Shown one piece after another: positions 1-7,138 of a stretch of DNA of 40,755 bases. Within the stretch, counting starts at the first letter, position 1; each line of letters starts with the position of its first letter. Below the pieces are notes generated by a model. The model made no database searches. It was not told the DNA's origin and saw only the letters and a list, made by a program, of their open reading frames with translations. Both the position numbers and the translations under genes were made by a program. Source of the stretch: Calditrichales bacterium (GTDB lineage Bacteria > Calditrichota > Calditrichia > Calditrichales > J004). The stretch is taken from NCBI GenBank assembly GCA_015493745.1, contig WGCN01000151.1, forward strand, positions 1 to 40,755, given 5' to 3'.

Positions 1-193
1 CACCGACATCAATTAGTTCTTCCCCTGTTGTAATGCGACCTGCATCGGACGCCTCAGATGGGGATGCTCCCTCGATAGTGATCGCCTTCAAACTAGAATT
101 TGGAGAAAGGAGAAGCAGGCAACGGCGAGCAGCCCAGAAATAATGGAACTGATCACCATCACGGCTATAACGGACTAAATCACTTTCGACCAT
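1..193 (-). CDS. N-terminal fragment of an unrecognised large protein, possibly a Cap4/DUF4297-like nuclease (runs off the window)
   Basis: A minus-strand reading frame opens at an ATG at 193 and stays open for 64 codons to the window edge. It begins MVESDLVRYSRDGDQFHYFW and continues with a basic AARRCLLLL stretch and an AITIEG strand. The order 'GD-x-FxY-x-W-A, long helix, short strand ending in Glu' resembles the start of Cap4/DUF4297-type PD-(D/E)xK nucleases, which are often effector domains of defence proteins. That link is an inference from layout only. The stretch upstream is AT-rich and carries a palindrome, unlike the GC-richer housekeeping genes that follow. The rest of the gene is outside the window, so the product cannot be settled here. 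Confidence 0.5.
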   Translation of the reverse strand, partial: MVESDLVRYSRDGDQFHYFWAARRCLLLLSPNSSLKAITIEGASPSEASDAGRITTGEELIDVG

Positions 194-638
194 TTAATCT
201 ATTCTTGTTAGAGACTCTGTGTATTCCATATCGGTATAGGGCATAACATAGTATTATACAGAATTCCGTATAATAATTAAATTATATACAAAAACCGTCA
301 TAATTACAAGAAAAATTCTTACTTACCCCTGTAAATGTCCGTATATCCTTGCAATCTTCATTATTATCCGAAAGCTTAAAAATGTCCGGATAGGTATGGC
401 AATCAAGAATGTTTTACCGGAAAATAAAATCCGGGAGAAGTACCGGCCTTTTTATCCCCATTGGGTGAACCGCGCCGTTGAGTATGAATCATACATCCCC
501 CGGGTGTACACTCAGTGAAACAGAAGCAGCCGTTTATATAAAGGCCGTCTCAGGTCAAACGCAACAATGGCCCGTCATGTCGTGCAATTATATGTGGACA
601 CCTCCTACGGTACAGGAGCGGCGCCGGACAGCCGTCTC
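194..638. other. Gene-free AT-rich intergenic stretch
   Basis: These 445 bases separate the partial left gene (starting at 193) from the stop of the nine-haem cytochrome gene at 639. Bases 210-440 are strongly AT-rich and contain the 252-275 palindrome. A short plus-strand reading frame at 478-759 overlaps the antisense of the cytochrome gene and has no recognisable protein features. I see no convincing intrinsic terminator for the respiratory operon here. Confidence 0.6.
252..275. promoter_or_regulatory. 24-bp near-perfect palindrome, candidate operator
   Basis: TATTATAC-A-GAATTC-C-GTATAATA is an inverted repeat with only the A/C pair at 260/267 unmatched. It lies 59 bases upstream of the ATG at 193, where a repressor or activator of that gene could bind. 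A second, looser inverted repeat overlaps its right side (268-289, GTATAA...TTATATAC). Confidence 0.4.
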
Positions 639-1931
639 TCAGACCTCCCCGGTTGTACTTTTCTGCCGCCGCTCAATTTCACGGATTTTCAGGTACAGGG
701 CAACGATCAGCAGGGTGATGATAAAGGTGGAGGCGCCCAGCCCCTTGCGCCGGATATAGTAAGCCTCGATCTGCACCCGGGCCTCCCTGATGGCCTGTTG
801 GTTCTTAACCAGACCTTCCGTGGTCAGGGCGCTGACCTTCAGCGTGTCAAAGGTATGGATCATCGTGCGCGCCTTGGTCAGGCTTTGTTTGGCTTCCTGC
901 AGGATAAATTCAATATCCAGGTCATCCATGCCCAGGCTGTTGACCCGTTCCTTCATGACCGATGCTTTCCGGTAGGCCGCCGCCAGGGTATCCAGCCGGG
1001 TGCGCAAGACCCGCGCTGTCAGAAAACCCTTGTCACCGCTTTCATGGCACTGGGCGCAAACACTGCTCTTATCATCACCGATCATCTTGTCCGACGGTTT
1101 GGGCACCTCATGGTTGCCGTGGCACTCCTCACAGCCATGCAGTTTTTTCTTCTTAAAACCGGCGGCCATTTTGGTGCCGGCAAAGTATTCCATATTGTTG
1201 ATATGACAGGTGCCGCACACATGGCTGATGGAGGTAATTCCCGGCGGCATGGCCCCGTGGTTACCGTGGCAATCGTTGCAGGCCGGGGCGCCGGTATCCT
1301 GCTCTTCAAGCAAGGCCTGGCCGTGGACGCTTTTCTTAAACTTCTCATACTGATCCGTGGGGATATCATACTTCTTCATATATTGGGCATCACCGTGACA
1401 TTTGTTGCATGTTTCCGGAACATTCAGGGCATATACCGTGGAGCGCGGATCGCTGGCCGGCATGATATTATGGCCGCTGTGACAACTGGTGCATACGGCC
1501 ACGCTGGTATCGCCGCGCATCAGCTTTGCTCCATGAACACTGTGCCCGTACTGCTCGGCCTGATCCGTTTGGATGGCCGGCTGATATTGGCGCATAAAGT
1601 CGATATCCGAATGGCATTTGCCGCAAAAGCGGGGGATATCCTTCTTATCGGGGATGCCCACGTATCCGGCCGCCGGACTCATGGAGTCATCCATGTCATC
1701 ATTGGCCGGGTCGCCGCCGTGGCAGCCGGCGCAGGAGAGCCCCTTTTGCATGTGTATATCATGTTCCCCATAATCCTGGGGCATCACATCATCATCCAGG
1801 TGGCAGGAGAGGCACTGGTCGGTTTCCGACAGGGGCGGATCGTCCTCCGCGGCGCGCAGGCCCGCAGCCCAAAGAACAAGAACAGCCATAGCGGCTAAAC
1901 ATAAAAACGAGGCGTGATTTTGGTTTTTCAT
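639..1931 (-). CDS. Nine-haem membrane-anchored cytochrome c of a bc-type complex
   Basis: A 430-residue protein. It starts at the ATG at 1931 (MKNQNHASF), because that start gives a clean Sec signal peptide ending in AGLRA; an upstream in-frame start would put 25 residues before it and overlap the cytochrome b gene. I count nine CxxCH haem c motifs (CLSCH, CAGCH, CGKCH, CTSCH, CNKCH, CNDCH, CGTCH, CEECH, CAQCH). The CxxCH region is followed by an alpha-helical segment and a C-terminal membrane helix (FIITLLIVALYL) with a charged cytoplasmic tail. The gene lies 14 bases after the cytochrome b stop. By position it should replace cytochrome c1/f, taking electrons from the Rieske/cytochrome b module on the periplasmic side and passing them to a periplasmic acceptor. 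Confidence 0.9.
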   Translation of the reverse strand: MKNQNHASFLCLAAMAVLVLWAAGLRAAEDDPPLSETDQCLSCHLDDDVMPQDYGEHDIHMQKGLSCAGCHGGDPANDDMDDSMSPAAGYVGIPDKKDIPRFCGKCHSDIDFMRQYQPAIQTDQAEQYGHSVHGAKLMRGDTSVAVCTSCHSGHNIMPASDPRSTVYALNVPETCNKCHGDAQYMKKYDIPTDQYEKFKKSVHGQALLEEQDTGAPACNDCHGNHGAMPPGITSISHVCGTCHINNMEYFAGTKMAAGFKKKKLHGCEECHGNHEVPKPSDKMIGDDKSSVCAQCHESGDKGFLTARVLRTRLDTLAAAYRKASVMKERVNSLGMDDLDIEFILQEAKQSLTKARTMIHTFDTLKVSALTTEGLVKNQQAIREARVQIEAYYIRRKGLGASTFIITLLIVALYLKIREIERRQKSTTGEV

Positions 1932-1945
1932 ATCTGTTTTCCCGG

Positions 1946-3022
1946 TTAATATACATAGCCAATGACGGTCATGACCAGGATAAAGGCGATGACCAGCAGA
2001 CCGCATAATAGCATAATATCGACTTTACCCCTCTTTTTAAACGCCCATAGCGGGGTCAGCAGCCACACCAGTCCACCCAGGGTAAAAAAGAGGATGCCGG
2101 CCACCTCACCCTCCATAAAGCCGATATGGGCGGGAAGCATCTTCAGGAATTGAAACATGAACATAAAGTACCACTCCGGGCGGATACCCTCCGGCGCGGA
2201 AACAAAGGGGTCGGCCTTGGGCCCCAGTTCCCAGGGGAAAAGCACGGCTAAAAAAAGCAGAATATTTAAAATGATCAGCCACAGCAAGACATCCCTTAAT
2301 ACAAAGTTGGGGAAAAAGGGGATCATCTTTTTTTGCTCGGGCTTCAGCTTTTTAAAAGCCTCCGGTTCATGCATGCCCTGCCTCTGCACAAACAAAAGAT
2401 GCAGCCCCAGAATCACGGTGAACAGGGCCGGGATCATGGCCACATGGATGGCGTAGAAGCGGGACAGGGTGGCGCCGGTCACATCGTCTCCGCCCCGCAG
2501 GACGATTTTCATCGCTTCGCCGATCAACGGTACCGCTCCCGCAATATCGGTGCCGACCTTGGTGGCAAAAAAGGCCAGCTCGTCCCAGGGAAGCAGATAG
2601 CCCGAAAAGCCGAAGGTCATGGCCAGAACCAACAGGATGAACCCCGTCATCCAGGTCAGTTCCCGCGGTTTTTGGTAAGCGCGGGTGAAAAAGGTGGAGA
2701 ACATGTGTACAAAGACAAAAAAGACCATCAGGTTGGCCGACCAGCTATGCACCGAACGTACCAGCCAGCCGAAGTTTACCTTGGTCATGATAAAGCGCAC
2801 GCTTTCATGGGAACTGTCCACCCCGGGCTGGTAGTAAAAAAGCAGCAGAATTCCCGAACACACCTGCACGATAAACAGGAAGAGCGCCACCCCCCCCATG
2901 TAATACCAAACGCTATGCTTGTGCACCGGAACCTGTTTGTGTTGCATATAGTCGATCAGAGGCGTCAGATTGAAACGTTCATCCAGCCAATGATAGAGTT
3001 TTTGACCTGTGTCGCTTAACAT
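1946..3022 (-). CDS. Cytochrome b of a bc-type quinol oxidoreductase (b6-like, fused with subunit IV part)
   Basis: A 358-residue integral membrane protein combining the haem-binding N-terminal half and the C-terminal helices. The b-haem ligand pairs are H92/H106 and H193/H208. The 14-residue gap in the second pair is the b6-type spacing. The Qo-site motif PEWY is present (GIRPEWYFMF). The Cys that binds the extra haem c in cytochrome b6 is replaced by Tyr (WYYMGG, residues 39-44). It oxidises quinol together with the Rieske protein, whose gene stops two bases upstream, and the nine-haem cytochrome downstream. I count about eight membrane spans. Start ATG at 3022. Confidence 0.93.
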   Translation of the reverse strand: MLSDTGQKLYHWLDERFNLTPLIDYMQHKQVPVHKHSVWYYMGGVALFLFIVQVCSGILLLFYYQPGVDSSHESVRFIMTKVNFGWLVRSVHSWSANLMVFFVFVHMFSTFFTRAYQKPRELTWMTGFILLVLAMTFGFSGYLLPWDELAFFATKVGTDIAGAVPLIGEAMKIVLRGGDDVTGATLSRFYAIHVAMIPALFTVILGLHLLFVQRQGMHEPEAFKKLKPEQKKMIPFFPNFVLRDVLLWLIILNILLFLAVLFPWELGPKADPFVSAPEGIRPEWYFMFMFQFLKMLPAHIGFMEGEVAGILFFTLGGLVWLLTPLWAFKKRGKVDIMLLCGLLVIAFILVMTVIGYVY

Positions 3023-3024
3023 AT

Positions 3025-3459
3025 TTAACCCATCTGTTTTGGTTTGGAGACGATGATTTCATTGTTGACAATATTTACGGGATAGACGTCCAGCGGCCGG
3101 GGCGGCGGGCCGGAAATATTTCTTCCCCGCAGATCGTAATAACCGTTGTGACAGGCGCACCAAATCTGTTTGGAATCCTGCCGGTACTGAACGATGCAAT
3201 CCAGATGGGTGCAGGTGGCGGAAAAGGCGCGCACCTCACCGGTATCCATGCGGATCAACAACACCGGCCGGCGTCCGAACTTGATTATTTCACCACTGTT
3301 AACGGCCAGTTTGTCCGCCGGGCCGGCTTTGACGGAATGCACATTGGCCTCCGGCCTTTTGGGCGGGTTCAAAAAGGAAAAAACGGGATAGAATATACTG
3401 CCCAGCCAGGCCAGGGTGCCTCCGCCGAGGATGATATTTAAAAACCTGTTGCGCTTCAT
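3025..3459 (-). CDS. Rieske iron-sulfur subunit of the bc-type complex
   Basis: A 144-residue protein with an N-terminal membrane anchor (residues 8-30) and a C-terminal Rieske [2Fe-2S] domain. The cluster motifs are CTHLDC (C83, H85, C88) and CACHNGYYD (C101, C103, H104). By family rule C83/H85/C101/H104 are the cluster ligands and C88-C103 the disulfide. A proline-rich loop (GPPPRPLD) follows, as in other Rieske proteins. The start codon overlaps the stop of the upstream membrane-protein gene (ATGA), which implies translational coupling. It carries electrons from quinol at the Qo site of the neighbouring cytochrome b to the multihaem cytochrome c. Confidence 0.93.
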   Translation of the reverse strand: MKRNRFLNIILGGGTLAWLGSIFYPVFSFLNPPKRPEANVHSVKAGPADKLAVNSGEIIKFGRRPVLLIRMDTGEVRAFSATCTHLDCIVQYRQDSKQIWCACHNGYYDLRGRNISGPPPRPLDVYPVNIVNNEIIVSKPKQMG

Positions 3460-5117
3460 TTCTTCTTTTCTCCCTCGCTAACATGGGTGGATGGTTTTGT
3501 ATTCCTTTTGGTGTAAAAAAGGGATATGGCCAGCAACACCGTACCCAGGACGATAAAGGATGCCATCCGGTATACCGGTTCCAGACGGGCGATGCCGATA
3601 ATAAATACAAAGAGAACGGTCAGCATCAGGGTAAACAATGCCATCCAGCGATATTTTTTATTATGCAAAATCAGGCTGAGCGCATAGTAGAAAATGGCTA
3701 CGGCCACCCAGGAAAGCCCCACATATCCCGTGGGTACGGAATGGTACAGGGCATAGGGGAAAACGATGAAGGCCGAGGCCAGATAGGTGTTGCGCATAAA
3801 CTCCGTTTTAATTTCCAGACGGTGCTTTTGCCAGTTCATGATGCGCGCGCTGAGCAGGGCCACAATACCAAAGCTAATGCTAACCGCGCTGACCTCGCGC
3901 ACGGAGAGGATGTAGGCCAAAAAGATGATCAGGTAGATGACCAGGTTGGCCACGATGATGATTTTAGAACGAAACCATATGGCGGCGACAACCACCAGCA
4001 GACTTTGCCAGCACAGGTAAATAAAAAAAGCCGGGTAGGGGAAATGGGAAATGATGGATACACTTAACGCCATAAAACCGATTGTGGCGTAAACAAATGT
4101 GGAGTATTTACTTTTTTCCCTTATCCAGAAAGCCGTGGCCAATGTCAGAAAAAAGAGAGCGGCGATGAGATGGTTAATAAAAAGGCTCCCCCGGAAGGTA
4201 AGCAGCGTGATAAAAAAGAACAGGGTAAAGGCACACAAGCCGTTGAGTATGGTTGTTTCAATGAGCAGTTCATCCTCGGCGATGCCTTTTTTACGAAAAT
4301 AGTTGGCCAAAGAAAATATAAAGGCATAAAGGAGAAGGAAGAAAACATTGAAGGCCGGCTCGCTAAGCAACTGAAGCTGACTGGTATGAAAGGGGTTGTT
4401 CAGATACCAGTTGAGATGGGTAAAATAACTCAGAAAGATACCCAGAAACAGCAGATGGCGCCATTGAAAGCGGTGGCTCATATACACAGTGACCAGAGTG
4501 AACAGGGTGATCAGCATAAAGGTAGCATAGGCGTTGTTGGCCAGGATAACGGTGCAATACCCCAGAATAAGACTGACACTGGTCAGGTAGACCGATTGCC
4601 GCTTTTGGGATATATACAGGTTGATAAAAACGACAAGGAGCAACAATGTCACCGCTACGCCCATGTTGCCGATTACCGGATTTTCGGACAGGAAATGGAG
4701 CCGAAGGGTGGCAAAATAGATAAGCACCAAAGCGCACCCCAGAAGATAACGGGACATAAAGGAAAAGGAGTGACGCCAGTAATGTGAAAGCGCCAAAATG
4801 ATTCCTGTTATCACATAACCGGATAAGCTGGGCAAATAGGACGGAAGACCTTCATATGGCAGGGTGAGCAGAAAAACGATGCCGAACGCCAGAACGACGA
4901 TACCGATTTTGGCCAGCCAATAGCTGCCGATTTTATATTCCAGCGCGTCCTGATCGCGGGCATCATCCGGCGGGAGCGCGGACGGTTCCTCCATGGCCTC
5001 CTCGCCCTGGGCGGAAGAGAGCCCCATCTGTTCCTCAAGGCGCTGCAAACGGCGCTCGATACGGGCCAGGCGTGTGTGAAGATAACGGTTGTCCCCGTTT
5101 TGCTGTGACGACATCAT
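3456..5117 (-). CDS. DUF2339-like polytopic membrane protein
   Basis: A 553-residue protein. Residues 1-40 form a probable coiled coil (LARIERRLQRLEEQMG), followed by an acidic linker. From about residue 65 to the end it is almost continuous hydrophobic helices, with roughly 14-16 membrane spans by eye. This layout (coiled coil, linker, many spans) matches the DUF2339 family of predicted membrane proteins, whose function is unknown. Here it is translationally coupled to the Rieske gene (4-base overlap), so it may help assemble or insert the bc complex; that role is an inference. A GAGGAAGGA ribosome binding site precedes the ATG at 5117, and an in-frame ATG one codon later is equally possible. 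Confidence 0.75.
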   Translation of the reverse strand: MMSSQQNGDNRYLHTRLARIERRLQRLEEQMGLSSAQGEEAMEEPSALPPDDARDQDALEYKIGSYWLAKIGIVVLAFGIVFLLTLPYEGLPSYLPSLSGYVITGIILALSHYWRHSFSFMSRYLLGCALVLIYFATLRLHFLSENPVIGNMGVAVTLLLLVVFINLYISQKRQSVYLTSVSLILGYCTVILANNAYATFMLITLFTLVTVYMSHRFQWRHLLFLGIFLSYFTHLNWYLNNPFHTSQLQLLSEPAFNVFFLLLYAFIFSLANYFRKKGIAEDELLIETTILNGLCAFTLFFFITLLTFRGSLFINHLIAALFFLTLATAFWIREKSKYSTFVYATIGFMALSVSIISHFPYPAFFIYLCWQSLLVVVAAIWFRSKIIIVANLVIYLIIFLAYILSVREVSAVSISFGIVALLSARIMNWQKHRLEIKTEFMRNTYLASAFIVFPYALYHSVPTGYVGLSWVAVAIFYYALSLILHNKKYRWMALFTLMLTVLFVFIIGIARLEPVYRMASFIVLGTVLLAISLFYTKRNTKPSTHVSEGEKKK

Positions 5118-5168
5118 GGCTGTCCTTCCTCTTTATCCCGCCAGGTGCTGTTTCCTTGTTGCCCGAAC

Positions 5169-5552
5169 CTATTTTTCAGCACCGGTCAGGCGTACTATTC
5201 TTGCTTTCAATTCGGTTAAGTCAAATGGTTTTTCCAGATAGTATTCCGGCGAAATTTTCAGCTCACCGGCTATGCTTTGCGGTACTTCCCTGGCGGAGGT
5301 AATAATAAGATTTTGCTCCGGGTAACGTCGGGCCATATCCCGTAGCCAGCGGCCGCCGGGAGAATCCGCTAAATCCAGATCGCTGATCAAAAGGTCGTAT
5401 CTCTTTTGTGCCAGACACTCCCGCGCTTCCCCGGCCGTTTGCACATGCTCCACCCGGGCCTGCAGTTCATTGCTCAAATAACGGGCGACATTCTCCGCAA
5501 AAAACAGTTCGTTATCGGCGATTAATATGTACAGTGGATTTTTTTCACTCAT
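5169..5552 (-). CDS. Single-domain response regulator (CheY-like receiver)
   Basis: A 127-residue stand-alone receiver domain with no output domain. It has the acidic pocket (IADNE, residues 11-15), the phospho-acceptor Asp D58 in LLISDLDL, the Thr/Ser switch region (LIITSAR), and the conserved Lys in YLEKPFD. It is the first gene of the respiratory operon, 51 bases before the DUF2339-like gene. It could be a phosphate sink or a partner of the haem-motif histidine kinase encoded upstream at 7139-8794; this is inferred from proximity only. There is no strong Shine-Dalgarno before the ATG at 5552. Confidence 0.87.
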   Translation of the reverse strand: MSEKNPLYILIADNELFFAENVARYLSNELQARVEHVQTAGEARECLAQKRYDLLISDLDLADSPGGRWLRDMARRYPEQNLIITSAREVPQSIAGELKISPEYYLEKPFDLTELKARIVRLTGAEK

Positions 5553-5644
5553 GCCACAGGGAAATCAATTTTCATACCATAAAAGGTAAGGCACTCCAGG
5601 ATGTTGTAAATATTGAACTTAGGGAGAGGGGCCGGAAAGAAGGT

Positions 5645-5660
5645 TGGCTAATATTAGCCA
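5645..5660. promoter_or_regulatory. Perfect 16-bp palindrome with a second half-site, candidate activator binding site
   Basis: TGGCTAATATTAGCCA reads the same on both strands. It lies 93-108 bases upstream of the start of the response regulator that opens the respiratory operon. A second copy of the left half, TGGCTAAAATT, is at 5735-5745. The distance suits an enhancer-type site for the NtrC-like regulator encoded next door, but I found no matching -24/-12 promoter. Confidence 0.45.
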
Positions 5661-5763
5661 TATATTTTTTTGATTTAGAACAGCCTGGAAAAATATGTAT
5701 AAAGTAAAGCATTGAAAAACAATACCTTAGGAGGTGGCTAAAATTGTCCGGCGGCCGGTGGTT

Positions 5764-7137
5764 TCAGCTAATGTTGTATTTTTTTAGCAGATAGCGGATT
5801 ATATGACGCGGTTCCTTGAGCATCTGGGCGGTTTTAATTTGATTACGGTCATTTAGCAGATAGGCCTGCCGGAGAACCGATTTTTCAATATCGGCCATGA
5901 ACGTCTTCAGGGAACGGCTTTTAAGATCGTGGAGATCGGCTTTGAATCCGGGAGGACCATCCGGCTCTTTTTGGATATCTTTCGGGAAATGTTCGGCGGT
6001 GATAAGCCCGCTGTCGGTTAAAATTATGGCCCGCTCCAGCACATTGTTGAGTTCGCGAATATTACCCGGCCAGTCGTAGTTCAGGAGTAAATCGTAACAA
6101 TCGCTGGAAAGCGTTGCTTTTTTATTCAGCCGGCCTGTGATCTTTTCAATCAGGAACTGAGCCAGTAACAGCAGTTCATCCTTACGCTGACTTAAAGGAG
6201 GGATGGACAGCCGGAACAGGGTTAAGCGAAAAAACAGGTCTTCACGAAACCGCCGTTCCCGAACCAGCTCTTCAATATTTTTATTGGTCGCGGCGATGAT
6301 GCGTATCTTGACCTGAATGTCGGTTAGTCCGCCCAATCGTCGGAAACTGTGGTTATCGGTAAACCTGAGAATCCTGGCTTGCAGATGGGGAGACATTTCG
6401 GCAATCTCATCGAGAAAAAGTGTTCCACCGTTGGCCAGTTCGATCAGACCGATCTTCCGTTTGGAAGCTCCGGTAAATGCGCCCGGTTCGTAGCCAAACA
6501 GCTCACTCTCCAGCAAAGTCTCCGACAGGGAGGCGCAATTAATCTCCACAAACGGGGCCCCGGACTGGGCCGAGATATTGTGAATATAACGGGCGTACAT
6601 CTCCTTGCCGCAACCGGTCGGCCCTTCGATCAAAACCGTGCTGGCGGGAACCTGGGCTATTTTACGGGCCAGTTCCTGTATCTCCTGCATCTGTGGCAGG
6701 CTGCTCAGGAAGAACTCCTCATTTTTTCCGCACTGGGCTTTGCTTCTGTAATAGTTTAACTGGATCTTAAGGCTAAAACGTTGCAGCAAATTCCGTATCA
6801 ACAGGGATATTTCGTTTATATCAAAGGGTTTTATGATGTAGTCATCCACTCCCTTTTTCATGGCCTCTATGGCGGAAGGCACCGAACCATGGGCCGTGAT
6901 AACCACGCAGGGCACATCATAGCCCTTTTCCCTGAATTCGCTATACAATTCCAGGCCATTGCCATCGGGAAGATTAAGGTCGAGCAGCAACACATCGGGG
7001 AAATGTTTGGCTACCGTGCGCCGGGCTTCCTGTAAACTATGGGCCACGGAAACGGTGAACCCCTCATGTTCAAGACTTCTTTTTATAAAATAGGAAAGGT
7101 TCTCTTCATCCTCGACTAATAAAATATGATCATTCAT
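5764..7137 (-). CDS. Sigma-54-dependent response regulator (NtrC family)
   Basis: A 457-residue protein with three domains. An N-terminal receiver (residues 4-115) has phospho-acceptor D53. A central AAA+ domain (about 145-370) has Walker A GPTGCGKE (172-179), the sigma-54-contacting GAFTGA loop (219-224), Walker B TLFLDE and sensor RIIAATN. A C-terminal Fis-type helix-turn-helix ends in IIRYLLKKYNIS. The intact GAFTGA loop predicts real sigma-54 activation. The HTH is divergent (QMLKEPRH where AxxLGIxR is usual). The gene begins one base after the stop of the histidine kinase, so the two form a classic two-component pair. Confidence 0.93.
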   Translation of the reverse strand: MNDHILLVEDEENLSYFIKRSLEHEGFTVSVAHSLQEARRTVAKHFPDVLLLDLNLPDGNGLELYSEFREKGYDVPCVVITAHGSVPSAIEAMKKGVDDYIIKPFDINEISLLIRNLLQRFSLKIQLNYYRSKAQCGKNEEFFLSSLPQMQEIQELARKIAQVPASTVLIEGPTGCGKEMYARYIHNISAQSGAPFVEINCASLSETLLESELFGYEPGAFTGASKRKIGLIELANGGTLFLDEIAEMSPHLQARILRFTDNHSFRRLGGLTDIQVKIRIIAATNKNIEELVRERRFREDLFFRLTLFRLSIPPLSQRKDELLLLAQFLIEKITGRLNKKATLSSDCYDLLLNYDWPGNIRELNNVLERAIILTDSGLITAEHFPKDIQKEPDGPPGFKADLHDLKSRSLKTFMADIEKSVLRQAYLLNDRNQIKTAQMLKEPRHIIRYLLKKYNIS

Positions 7138-7138
7138 C

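Noticed and set aside
478-759. Small plus-strand frame
   Set aside because: It runs into the antisense of the cytochrome gene, has no ribosome site and no recognisable protein features.
567-1898. Long plus-strand open frame of 443 codons
   Set aside because: It is the antisense of the nine-haem cytochrome gene, whose nine CxxCH motifs and signal peptide are decisive; the plus-strand product has no domain.
5553-5763. Sigma-54 -24/-12 promoter ahead of the respiratory operon
   Set aside because: I looked on the minus strand for GG-N10-GC and found no acceptable match, although the neighbouring regulator has an intact GAFTGA loop.
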